A stretch of DNA of 64,000 bases, taken from Apostichopus japonicus. Taxonomy: Eukaryota; Echinodermata; Holothuroidea; Aspidochirotida; Stichopodidae. A program made the translations under genes and the position numbers. Below the pieces are notes generated by a model that was not told the DNA's origin, did not search any database, and saw only the letters and a program-made list of their open reading frames with translations. Positions within the stretch are counted from its first letter, which is position 1; each line of letters begins with the position of its first letter. Below are positions 26,969 through 38,583 of the stretch, piece by piece. The stretch spans positions 16,216,111 through 16,280,110 of the forward strand of contig NC_092576.1 of the NCBI RefSeq assembly GCF_037975245.1, written 5' to 3'.

Positions 26969-26989
26969 CCTGTTTCAAACTAGCGCCAT

Positions 26990-29900
26990 CGAATTCATTA
27001 AGAGACCTTTTTTTGTCACTCTGAAGGTGGAATGGATTTCATTGTAACGGGTTATTTGTGGTAAGTCAAGCACAAATTCATACACATTCAAACAGTCATG
27101 CGGTTCACAAGGGTTTGCAGGATCTTTATTAAACTCATTGTTTGACATAAATGTGTTGGTAAAGATTTACACAACCTACACTAAAACAAGAATTATATTC
27201 TTTGCAATAATATAAACATACAAGCCAGCAAGACTTTGAAATAAAATTGTAATATACATAGAATTCAATATATTACTTTTGTGAGAACACCAAAGTATAC
27301 TGGTGTCAATGCGGTCCCATTCTAAGCCGCAGTGTTGTAGCAAACCCTCATAGAGGATATTTAGTTCCGGAAACTGGGTGATTTTTAAGAACTTTGTTTG
27401 AGATTACCAAACAAATATACCTCGTATTATGTTTTGATAACTTCAGCAACAAAATTAGCTTTGATATGCCGTGGACCGTTACTAAACACTGCTCTCGGTC
27501 TAGATAGGTTTGTATAGCACATTTACTTATTTTATGTTTTTTTTTTAGAATGACCCTTTTAATAGTTGAGGTCCACTCTTTAAAGTGACTGGACCTTTTA
27601 GTTTATTACACAGCCCATCAGACTAGTTCATCGGTTGCATTACATAACTCAATGGGAGATATTAAGATTATTATGGTCTCAAATGACATGTTTATAATTT
27701 ATTACAAATTTGTTAAGGACAAATGATGTCGATTGCCATCCAAGAGTGCTCTGTTGCTTATATGAAGATTAACAAACATTTTCTGGTTGACCTAAAAAAA
27801 CAACCGTATATTAACTATAAGCACTGCAGTGAGGAGCCGACGTCACCATCAAGTTAGCCTAAACGAATATTCCAGAAATTAAGTATATTTAACGATACAT
27901 ATCTTGAAAATACTGGAATAGCTACAGAAACATTATTGGATTAAAAGTTGTCTGTTTTCTTTGTGTTATAACATATCAAGACTAAAATTCTGTCTTATTC
28001 ATTATTGAGTTATTTAAGTGAGTTATCAAATTACAGCAAAATCTACCTGTCGAACATTCTCTCACGATTGATTACCGGGGGTATTTTTTTAAGAAAAGTA
28101 AGGAAAGAACCTGGGCACGAAAACCAAACTACCGAACGTCTGATCCGCTCTCAACCTCAGTCCCCTTGCATCGATACTGTGACTGTGTATAATCATTCCC
28201 CTTAAAAGGGAACATATACTACACATGATCTTCGGGGATGTCTTCAACTCTTCGGTCTATCTATTCGTTGTACACGTCTCAGGATAAAACTAGTTTGATC
28301 TCGGAAGAAAGTTATCCGATTCCTGTTCTTTATTCTATTTGTTTAATAAGTCAATGGACTACATTCTGATGAACAATGAAAAGATGAAGAAAACTGCCAT
28401 TAATGGAATACCAAGTAGCCCCCGTTATGTCCAACACGTAACACACTAATTGACTTTATCGATTCTCATTGACGAACCACATCTTCCTTATTGGAAACAA
28501 GTCTATAACAATAGAGAGAGATTAATGCCGTTCAAGTGTTGCAGTTTGCTTTCATATTACTAAAACCTGTACGACAAGATGTTTACGCTATGTGAGCAGT
28601 CCAGAATTTACAGTGAACGTTTAGCGTTTTAACCGGCTTCCGGTAACACGTACTAAACATTCAATTGATGACTATATAACGACGAAAATACATTAAGCAC
28701 ATGAACATTAATATCCTCCATGTGAGACTCATTTGCATCCATAATTATCATTTCCTGTAAATAAACCTTGCAAGCATTTTTTCCCGCAATCTGGGATATC
28801 AAACTCGACCGCTTCGAGGAAATTTAAGGTCCCTGAAAAGCACCGTGTAATGGTATCCCCTCGGTAGGACCAGGTATGATAATATAAGAAAATCCGTTTA
28901 ATGTGTTCCAAATGAGAAAAATTGAAGACTATAAATTAAATTCCTCGTTTATAGTTGATCAATCTATAACCGCTTCGAAATGTACAGCATGGTTAGTTAA
29001 GTAACAAAATTATGTCATTTATAAACCAAGGTATTAAACTGATTTTCCTGTAATAAAAGTTTGTTTATTTACAATTATATCGCCTTTGACAGAAAGTGAA
29101 ATCATCTGGAAACAAATTATATCAGATAGTTCAATCACACGGGGTACTGTAAAACGGGGAACAGTGAAACGTCAAGCAGATTGAAACGAGACGGTAATAA
29201 TAACAAAGCTGTACCCATTCAAACAGTACCAACCCCCCCCCCCCCCCATTAAATTCGTTATACACAAATGATTTGTGTGCATGTGCTTGAACCGACACAT
29301 CAATCAGAGAGCTGTGTTTGATCACACACCTAGAAGTTTGGGGGGGGGCAATTTTTTTAATTGGGGATATCTAGGTGTCCTGTAATGGAGTTATTTATTC
29401 AAACAGTGTGTTCTGTGATATCTGAAACACAAAACACACTAAAATTGGTGTATAACAGGATAGAATAGCGCCCTCTTAAAATGTTGCAGTTGAGGTTGTA
29501 TGTTCAGATTACTGGTAATTTGTAGGCTAAAGTTTTTGGGGTTGACGAAGGGTGTGGTTAGCTGTGGCGTGCCTACGCCCTGGCCCTCAAACTACAAAAA
29601 TGGGCAGGCCATCAAAAGCAACATTTCATCCTTCCATGACGCCAAATGTTCTCCCACTCTTCTTGGTGATGACTTTTCCCCTGATACCAAGAAGAAGCTC
29701 GCCAAAACCACTATAGACGTCAATGCTATATCATATCCAGCTTGAACCATATTGCACTTTCCTCATCCCCACATGACCCATTTTATCCAACCCATTTTAG
29801 AAACAGACTGGTGAGGCACCACTGAACTTTGTCAAGCATTTGTTACAAGGGAACATGGGGTGATTTAAGCACTCCTCTATGCTTCAAATGTATCCTTAGA

Positions 29901-31520
29901 ATATGGTAAATGGGGCTTGAAGTTTACATAACTAGATGAGCATACGATGAAGCAATATTGGTATATGATAATATATTCCCACCAGGTTATAATTGGTATT
30001 ACCAGAGACTGACAGAAAGGTTTATTAAGAAATTCCCTTGCTTTAACGCTAGCAGCCAAACACAATAAGATGTCAACCTTCAACTTGATCAAGGATTAAA
30101 ACATTTATACATATCAATTATAAGTAGAGCAGTTGAGAAATAAAGACAGCTAAGGTGGGAATGTACATTTATGAATGGAATGATATGGAATGCACCATCA
30201 TATCTCACTCATTTAACTATTCATATTATAAAGTGACAAATGTTATATAGTAACAAATGTTATATCTTAATATCACATTTGTAGATATATCCATGATATC
30301 TCAATGTGGCGATATAGTCATAATATCACCATTTAAAAAACAACATATAAATTCAAGAAGGAATGGCGGATATTTCTAACAAAGACATTTTGGAAGTAAA
30401 AAAAAGAACTTTATTAAAGTCTAATTGGAAAGGAACAATTTGTGTACTAGTTTGTCAATATTGTTTTCAAAAACTTAGCTTTAAAATACAAATTTCCGAA
30501 ATGCTTTATTAATGCTAATTATTTACATGTATTTTAGAATGTTACCGTTGTTATGCACACAAAAGTATAAGACTATTGTTGTACTTCATAAGACTGACTT
30601 TCAATGTTGTTTAAGTATGAAGTTTGAATATTGTATTTTTAGGTTACACCTGCCCTCAACCCGTACTCAGACATACATAGCCTGAACAGCTCCATCCATG
30701 GATGCGCATATACATACACAGGTCAACATTATCGTTTTAGTATTGGTTGTGTCATTACCAAGAAATCTACCACAAATATTGGAGGAACCATGAAACGATT
30801 CACGTGATGACGAGGTAACAGAAACTTCCGCAATTATAACAACATACTGTATCTGTTTTCTATCTGTTGTTATTGCTCACTCTTTGTTTTAATTTGGGGT
30901 TTTTTGAGTAACACCAGGCGTATCCTACGAGTGGGAAGTTCCTCGTTTATTACTACCGCTATTCTACATGATATTGGTGTTATTATATTTACTGAAGCCG
31001 ACAAACAACTCTTTATCCAGTGTTTAAAACCTTTTTTTAGCGTAAAGTTCCCACAACCCTGTGTTTGTAGTTACGAGGCACTAAAACAATGTTATACAGT
31101 GTGTTTTTCTTCTGCTCGTGTCTCTGAAAGTGGAAATCCTACCTAGGTCGCTGGTGGTAACTCACCTCAACGGAGTGGTATATGGTAATAAAGTATCATA
31201 GAATAAGGAGTATCAGCCATGTGATGCGCAGACATCGGGTTTACGTCACAACAAACCGTTCCATTAAAAGAACTGCGAATGATGAATGCAAATATCGTTA
31301 TGAGCTAAGGCCTACGTTAGAACCTAGCTATAGTTGTACTCTTGCATATTGATTGATATCCTGCTAGAGTAACTAATTTGGGTGGGCATGTATTAATGTA
31401 ATAAGCTAAACCATATTCGATAATATGTTTTCCAAATTCGTTAACATATTGATTTCCTTCAGGAAGTTATTAAAAATGACCCTGGACGTGTCCACAAATG
31501 TGAATGAGTGATTATTAACA
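26990..31520. other. Intergenic, no recognisable gene
   Basis: A few short frames occur. The one at 29540-29745 (plus) has a balanced, coding-like composition, with pieces such as FHDAKCSPTLLGDDFS and TKKKLAKTT, but I cannot assign it to a family. C- and G-runs lie at 29235 and 29341. No other structure was found. Confidence 0.4.
29540..29745 (+). other. Unassigned coding-like open stretch
   Basis: An open frame reading SNYKNGQAIKSNISSFHDAK and then PDTKKKLAKTTIDVNAI. Its mixed, non-repetitive amino-acid composition is unlike the Ile/Phe-rich noise frames around it. It could be an exon, a processed pseudogene or a transposon remnant. No flanking splice sites were convincing. Confidence 0.2.
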
Positions 31521-31530
31521 TTGCACGAAC

Positions 31531-31814
31531 AATTCGTCCCTTGTTTCACGCACTGACGAATATGCAAATTATTTTATTTTGTTTTACGTAGTGACGAATG
31601 TTTTTAAAACATTTATATGCCCTTAAAATTGTTCTACATCCTTTAAATTTGAAACGTCTATAAACTATAATTTGTTTTCTGTAACATAAATCTATAGAAA
31701 CTGCTTAAAAGGTATTATTTGTGATCAAACATTCAGTTGCAAAGCAGTGAATTGATTTGGATCGTGATAAATAACTTTCTAACATTCGTCAGTACGCGAA
31801 ACAAGGGACGAATT
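31531..31814. mobile_element. MITE-like element with 31-bp terminal inverted repeats
   Basis: The left arm (31531-31561) begins AATTCGTCCCTTGTTTC and ends ACTGACGAAT. The right arm (31784-31814) is its reverse complement with 2 mismatches in 31. The 222-bp interior is AT-rich and has no frame. A partial third copy of the inner motif (ACGTAGTGACGAATG) lies at 31587-31601. No clear target duplication was seen. Small size, long inverted repeats and no coding content suggest a non-autonomous DNA transposon. Confidence 0.65.
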
Positions 31815-31819
31815 ATTAC

Positions 31820-33425
31820 GGATGCACGTGGAAAACGATAATTATTACAACTCAAGTAGCTATTTATACTATTTAGATGCATCTACCATCAATCATCGCT
31901 CTGTTTATCTGCAGTGGTGACTATGGCGCAAGCAAAAGAAAATCTCGAGTCGCGGGATTCCTTAGTGTTCACGCTACAAGCTTGATGGACTAGTTAGTTA
32001 GGATACCCCTAGCGCGGAGAGTCCTTTTACGAAGCTTGCTGCAAAGTAGGCATAAGCGAGGAGATCCCCTTGTATTTTCAAATACGAAGAACGCTTCAGA
32101 AAGCCTTGTTTATGGATGTTTCCAGATATTATTTCGAAGCTAATTGCTTACAATGAAATCATAGACATATTCATCCTCATCGAAAGTGTAATTTCATCGG
32201 AGGAAACAGAAAAAAATGCTATAAAATTTGACTCAACTCACTTACTTTATAAGTAGGTTAAAATGGATATCTCTGCTCAAATATTACGTAATGCTTATTT
32301 CAATATTTACATTTTAACCAATTGTTCTGTTGTGTTGTGCATATTTGTATAGAAAAGCACCGTTAATGAAGACTTTTAGGATGGTACATTTAAACATGTC
32401 AATCGAGCAAATGACCCGGATGCTCACCTGTATGAACCTAACATGTAATTACCAGACGATATCTGATCTAAAACTGTTCACGTGATATATCTATCATAGG
32501 ACTGCGAACTATCTTATTTTGGGGGGCGTGTCTTCTTTGGGGGAAATGACTTGATATTTACACAAATATAGACCTAAATGTATGCACTTTGAGTTGTAAC
32601 GAGTACATCACTATACCACCGCATTTCTCCTTTGAAGATACTAAAAGCGATGGAGGGTGGGGGGGGGTGGGGGTTGGAGTGTACATGTACATTAACCATT
32701 CACATGTAACTATTATCACAATTTTGTATGATACCTAATTTTATGCGAGCCATGTCCGTTACATTACTAAGCATTTAACCGTCCAAAGATGTAACTGTTT
32801 AGTCCTTTGCCATGAAACTGCCAGATCAAGAAGAAGAAACCTACGTTGTCTTCACGACCCCAGCTCCCTTCCTCCCCGGCACCTTATGAGCGCCTTATAC
32901 TCTTATACTGTATAAGTGTTATGTTTGTAGAATAATTAATGTTATTCAATTGTAAATCAATAAAATACAATAGTGTATTCTATCTTGAATTTCTCTACGA
33001 CTATACCATATACTCGATCGTTATGGTGAAATATTGAAACGTTATTATATAACTATATAATCGCCCCATCCCTCTACCCTCCCCACCTACCATCTCCCCT
33101 TCCCCACCACCCTCCAACTCGTGTACCATGGCCGATTGCATTAGGCATAAACAGTCTGAACTTAGATTTAAATTATGAAGACGTAGGCAATCTATGGAGT
33201 GGTAATAGCGCGTCCTAAAATGTAGTCACATGACTGTTAGGTTGTCATCACTGCGTCATATACGTATCGAGTGTTAGTGACCGTTTTAGGTGGATTTGGC
33301 GAAGCACCATTTGAAACTTTGAACCTCATCGACCTCATGCATGGTCATTGATATTTGACCTCTGGCCGATGATGACATAGTTCAATGAGGCTCCGCATCC
33401 AATTCTTACATACGCAGATATTAGT
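31820..33425. other. Intergenic, no recognisable gene
   Basis: Short frames only. A G-run lies at 32652-32672. Nothing else to support. Confidence 0.4.
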
Positions 33426-33427
33426 CA

Positions 33428-33715
33428 AGAGCCGGGTCCCGGGGACAATGACGTCATCACACCACCTTTTTTGCACTCCTCATATTTCGTAAAGTACCGT
33501 ATATTATGAGGAAGAAAATGTACAATTTTTATTCCATCCTCTATATCTGCACCAAATTCCTACACACACACACACACACACAGATGAATCGAATGCCAGG
33601 TCGGTTCCCAGAGACAATTAAATCACCACACAACCTTTCTTTGCACTCCTCATTGTTCGTATAGTACCGTGTATTATGAGGATAACAATATACAATTTTT
33701 TCATCTCCTATATTT
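33428..33715. repeat. Diverged tandem duplication, unit about 165 bp
   Basis: 'gccgggtc' through 'gacaatgacgtcatcac', 'tttgcactcctcat', 'agtaccgtatattatgagga' and 'tacaattttt' in the first copy (about 33430-33525) recurs in the same order at about 33595-33700. An AC microsatellite separates the copies. Confidence 0.65.
33561..33582. repeat. (AC)n microsatellite
   Basis: Eleven AC dinucleotides between the two copies of the diverged duplication. Confidence 0.85.
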
Positions 33716-33719
33716 TCTC

Positions 33720-35820
33720 GTGCCCTAGGCTGTAGGTCCCCTAAACACCTACATCCCCCCGTCGGGCCTCAAACACCAACCGATTTTGAAGCACATCGGG
33801 GTTACGATTTAATTAAGATAAGTTATCGACAATTACATTTCGTATTTTATTTTGTTATTCATTGGAAACATTGAAAGGACTCGTCAACTTAATCGTTCCC
33901 CGTGCTGTTATGGTAAATTGATATATTAGAGTATGTTTTAGAGACATTACCTCTCCTATAGAGACCGATTCTGGTATAACACCAGATTTTTACCAAATCA
34001 ACACCAGTTGCAGTTTATCCAAACAAATTGAAACGTAAACTCGTGAGGACTTTAAACTAATTACACAAAGTTACTGCTTTCTCTTTGCTACAAATTTAAC
34101 GTCATAATGCTAGTCTTACTTAAGGCCAACTAAACATAAAGCTTTTTATGAGTGTTCTAAACTAAATTTTATGTTATGCACGTCTGACTTGTGTGGATAT
34201 TTCTTGGTCTAAAAGTAGGTCTAAACACATAGTGTACAAGAACATTTGCAGTCAAATTAGTCACTGTTGCTAAATTCAGTTTCGAGAACGGAGCAAAGCA
34301 GGGCCGTATAAAGACATAAACGGCTCTGGGGAAGGAGAGACACCTGACCCAGTTTTGTAAAAACCCTTAAAAGTGCGCATGTTGCTGTTGCGCTAACCTG
34401 ACCATTTGTTACTTTGGTTTGGCATCAAGCATAATGTAATTACAGCTACTTCTTTGCTGGGAATTTGTTTCTGAAATGTTATTTAAAATAGCCTTCATCT
34501 TTAAAAAAAAATAATATATATATAACTGTCATTGATAGCGTATGACACACGCTCTAGCAATTTTATAAGTTGCAACCTGGTGGTTTAGAATCTGACAGTG
34601 TACACAGATTTAAAAAAAAAAAAAAAAACATGAAATATCCCCAATCATTTTTTTCGCGTTCAGTTTAACTTTATTAGTTCCTTCAGCAACTTCAAATCTA
34701 TCATAGAAGGCTTCTGCGATCAAAGAGAGGGTTTGCGTTACGATGGGTTTTCAGGTAAGAAAACATGTTGAGTGTTGGATAAATGAATGCATTTTCATTA
34801 AGAAAACTCCTTTCGTTTTGATGGCTGTAAAATGTCCTCACGGAGTAATGACATTACAAAAGTCATTGGACCAAATTTTTGATTTGATTAGCATCTATCT
34901 GAATGGATTACCATCCTATTATTTCTTTTACTTCCTTACTAGGCTTTACCTATATAGCGCAAACGGGTTTGAAACCTAACTAATCTTGCACTACACATAC
35001 TTTTGTAGAAAGTAAATCTGGCATGTATATAATTTACTGCAATTACACACACCACGGACATTTTGCTACATGCGTGAGTGCTGGGTGCTTTTGTGGAGGA
35101 TTGTCTTAGTGATCATTACTAGTACCGACGGCCTGTACTTGATACAGACTTTCAACACTATTTCCCATGGTTTCTTTTTCAGACTTTACGTTGTTAGACC
35201 TGAAGGCTATTCGTTTTCCCTTAACATGACGTCCGATTATCCTTACAGCATGTGTGACCAATCATGATTCACTGGACTAACAAATAACGCGTTATCAAAC
35301 AGCAACTGAGCTGTGCTGTATAACCACGAACCTATAACTTCAAATCGAAACTTAATGGGAAAAGAGACGTTTTCGTGCAGGAATTTTTATATCCGGTCCG
35401 ATCCCGCAATGGGATCATTCCGGAGGATTTGGCCGATAGTTAGATGGAAACAATCTGCTATAAATTTAAAAGAATGTTTTATTTGGTGGTGGAAACAGAT
35501 ATTCAAGGTGGAATTTCCTGTTGAGTTGCTTGAATGTTTACATAAACTTGATTTTAACAGCCATACCACTGAATGAAAAAAGAACATACTAGATGGGAGG
35601 GGTGGTGGTGGGGGCTAACTGCTAGCGAGAGTACCTTCTAAGAAATAAATGAGGAGAACTAAGGTTTGTTTAGGACAGTAGTGAAAGTTGGTAATAGTAT
35701 AGCTTAGAAGGAGGTTTTTAATACAGAGAATTTTAGTTTAATGTTTATTTTGGAGTTTGATATTAAGGTATTTTATAGAAAAGTAAATAGATTGGTAGAG
35801 TTGCAGATTTTAAAGCGAGC
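33720..35820. other. Intergenic, no recognisable gene
   Basis: AT-rich with A-runs near 34503 and 34612. Frames of 60-90 codons at 34743, 35070 and 35313 show no domain, signal peptide or convincing splice sites. Confidence 0.4.
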
Positions 35821-35839
35821 GAGCGACGGTGAAGTAAAA

Positions 35840-36690
35840 ATTGCCAGCATTTAGGTGAGCTTTTGTCGCAGTGAGGTTTGAAAGAAAGTTTAATGGTCAA
35901 ACTTGACCCCGAGGAAATTTGCTTTATCAGTGTTATGATGGGTAGATTTAATAGGGATACAGCAGTACAAATTGTTTTTTAGGCGTGCATTTGGGTAACT
36001 GCGTGCTGCTATTTAAACATAACAGGGTTGATTTTAACATGCCATCTGCTGCACCAATTCTCCAAGTAGATAATGGCTTTATGGATATGTTTTACTGGAA
36101 GTGTAGGGGTGTAGCCAGTGTTTCAGATGGCGGGGTCGTCTGCCTATAGGCTGAATAGATTGAAATTGCTTCAGTTATAAAGGGGATATGAAGGTCATTG
36201 ACAAGTATGGAATAGAGTAGAAAGCTACGAGTGGCACCTTGTAGGGTTCCGACATGAAGGTGGATGGGATTACAGGAATAATTTTGATAAAAAAATCCTA
36301 AGTTTACGGTTACTAGAGAAAGAGGAAAGAAATCGAGTTATGTTTGCAATTAAATTTAAGTTTAACAGTTTATTACGATTTCCATTGTGCCAAGACTTAT
36401 TAAATGCTTTTATTCCGCAACTAAGAAGAGGGCAGAGGTGTTGTATTTTTAGCAAAGCCAATTGGATTTGTTCAGACAAGCGATTTAAGTGGTTCTGTGT
36501 CTACGGACATGGTGATGGTTTAAATAAGTTGTTTATTTCAAGATAATTATGGACACGATAATCAATTATTATTTTCAAAGATCTTATAAAGTAATGGGAG
36601 ACGAATGATTGGGCGGTATTTAGTAAGGTTTGTAAGATCTTTATTTGGTTTGGATATGAGAATGACATGACAGAAGTAATATAATGGTTG
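35840..36690 (-). mobile_element. Jockey/I-type LINE RT relic, 3' part
   Basis: Minus-strand frames read, in RT order: PNKDLTNLTKYRPIIRLPLLYKIFE (broken across frames), then IKAFNKSWHNG (RT motif A region) with NITRFLSSFSSNRKLRIFLS, then VGTLQGATRS and LLYSILVNDLHIP (motif B region), then ENWCSRWHVKI downstream. The YADD box region has decayed. This is the reverse-transcriptase domain of a jockey/I-like non-LTR retrotransposon. Frameshifts and stops are frequent. Its upstream RT part is at 37040-37490, separated by a plus-strand insertion. Confidence 0.7.
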
Positions 36691-36697
36691 TATTAGA

Positions 36698-37049
36698 TGG
36701 GCAACAGATAAAACGAATTTTCTAGGAATAACAATCTATGACAATTTAAATTGGACAGAACACGTTCATAATATCTGTAATACAATTTCAAAATGTAATG
36801 GCATTATAAATAGACTAAAAACCATTTTACCCGGAGTTTACTCTTAACATTGTATAATACACTTGTGCTCCCTCATTTGAAATATAGTCTCCTTCTGTGG
36901 GGATGTATTAGCAGAACAACACTGGAAAGCTTATATATATAGACTACATAAGCGTGTTACTCGTAATATTTGTAATACACATTTTAGATGTAATACTGTA
37001 CCTCTCTTTACAGAGCTTAACATGCTTACTCTCTTTGACCTATATCATT
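36698..37049 (+). mobile_element. CR1/jockey-type LINE RT C-terminal fragment, inserted
   Basis: A plus-strand frame reads TNFLGITIYDNLNWTEHVHN and ICNTISKCNGIINRLKTILP, then pieces near 36880-37049 including RVTRNICNTHFRCNTVPLF and ELNMLTLFDLYH. This is the conserved segment after the RT palm of CR1/jockey-like ORF2 ('FLGv.iD..L.W..Hi..I..KisK..GiI.r....LP'). It sits head-on inside the minus-strand LINE, whose RT resumes on either side. Confidence 0.65.
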
Positions 37050-37490
37050 AGTATCAGGTAGGGAATCCTATCAAAGAAAGGAAGAGGAGGTATTTTTCTA
37101 AGTGCAGTTTTCCAGTCCTGTAGGGTTATGGGGCTATTAAGGGCAGTCAACGTTGAGAGTATCCGAAGGATTTGGGATGAATTTGCGGTTTGAGATGATA
37201 CTGCGATCGATCTTGTGCTTAAACTTATTGTCAAAGTGGTTGGACTCGTGAGGTTTAAATGTATTATTGAAATGGATTTCTAGAAGTTTAATTTTGGTCT
37301 TTAATATTAATATGAATCTTGTCGATTTTGTTTTTGTTCCCTAGGTTTGAGATATTGAACATACTTTTTATACGGTCAGACAGACGTAATGAGATATTGA
37401 CACATGAGTCGGTCAAGACAACAACAGTGCACCATGTCTTCTTTGATTTGGCAGCTTTCAATTTGGTCATTCTGCTTTTCATATGATATA
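37040..37490 (-). mobile_element. Jockey/I-type LINE RT relic, 5' part
   Basis: Minus-strand frames read MTKLKAAKSKKTW (linker-like), then SSQILRILSTLTALNSPITL, then QDWKTALRKIPPLPFFDRIP. The last piece matches the RT entry motif 'W..Al.k.K..spG.D.IPy..L' in degraded form. It continues, after the plus-strand insertion, into the RT body at 35840-36690. Confidence 0.55.
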
Positions 37491-38044
37491 TCCCTTAAGT
37501 AGACTAATGGAGTAATATATTTGATAGTTTAAAATTATAAATTAAAGTTATAAGATCGAATTCTTTTAGTTAGTGCTATATATACTACAGAACAAATATT
37601 AATGATATTTTACAAAGTGATTACTTCGAGCAAAACAAACAGTATTTCGTGCTCTTTAAAATGGAAAGATTATAGTATTGATAGAAAATCATATATATGA
37701 GAAACTTTTCACTTCTCAATGTACGTTTAGATTGATCTCAAAGAATGTGACCAAATATAACAAGTAGTTTATAAAGTAATCATCTACGTTGAACGGCTTT
37801 AAAGTAAACAAGGTTATTCTTCATGAAAACTTTCCTTCTTAAGTAATCATTACTAATTTTGTAACATATTTTATTAATTTTTGAACCGATAAATATATGA
37901 ACATGTTACCTTTTAATAATTTAAATGTTTAGTACATATAATAGGTCTTGGTCAAATGTTCTACTTGATCCAGTGTGCGCTGTAACATACTTGTTCATCT
38001 ATTACACAACACAACAGAAAGCTACATTGTTGGCTCGTTCATTT

Positions 38045-38050
38045 TTTATT
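38045..38050 (-). promoter_or_regulatory. Candidate polyadenylation signal of the receptor gene
   Basis: The minus strand reads AATAAA, about 127 bp downstream of the receptor stop codon. It is the first canonical hexamer past the stop. The cleavage site cannot be seen from sequence alone. Confidence 0.45.
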
Positions 38051-38176
38051 ACATTATAAAAGCAAATGTTTCAGAAAGTTGAGTTCTTTTAAAACAGACT
38101 GTCTACAGTTGCCTTGGAGCTCTCACACTTTCTAGCAGGTGCATATGGTATATCTTAATTGCATGTACCATGGTTA

Positions 38177-38583
38177 TTAATTGCTCAAACTTATAAGCAT
38201 AACAACGTTGATCACAACTATGGCTACAATAGAGCCAATGGCTACAACTGTCTTGATATAAAACCACGATTGGTTTTTTATCACGTTTAGAATGCATGTA
38301 CTTCCGTCTCCCACCACATCGGTACTATTTGCGCTTCGGGGGTCTCCGCCGGAATTTGCCCCTCGTGAGTTCGTACCAGTAGGTATGCGTTCATATCCTT
38401 CTCTCCACACCCTGTTGAGCCAGGTGTAAATCTTATTGGGACAGGAGCACATCTTTTTGAGGATTCTACAGCAAAAATTCTTCACCTTGGAGCAAATGTT
38501 ATTGACATCTTCTATGGCCATATTTATTACAGAAAATATTGTTTCCACAGCTACTACAATAGTTAAATTCGCAATGGATTGAC
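38177..38583 (-). CDS. Receptor last exon: M3, cytoplasmic loop, M4, stop
   Basis: The acceptor TTTTTCAG| precedes 38583, and the split Gly codon (G|GT) joins the previous exon. M3 reads [20 protein letters not shown]. The M3-M4 loop is about 75 residues, shorter than in most nicotinic subunits. It begins with a Cys/Lys cluster ([19 protein letters not shown]), a possible palmitoylation or metal-binding site, and continues with a Gly/Ser/Asn-rich low-complexity stretch. M4 ([20 protein letters not shown]) ends eight residues before the stop, so the C-terminus is short and extracellular as in the family. Confidence 0.8.
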
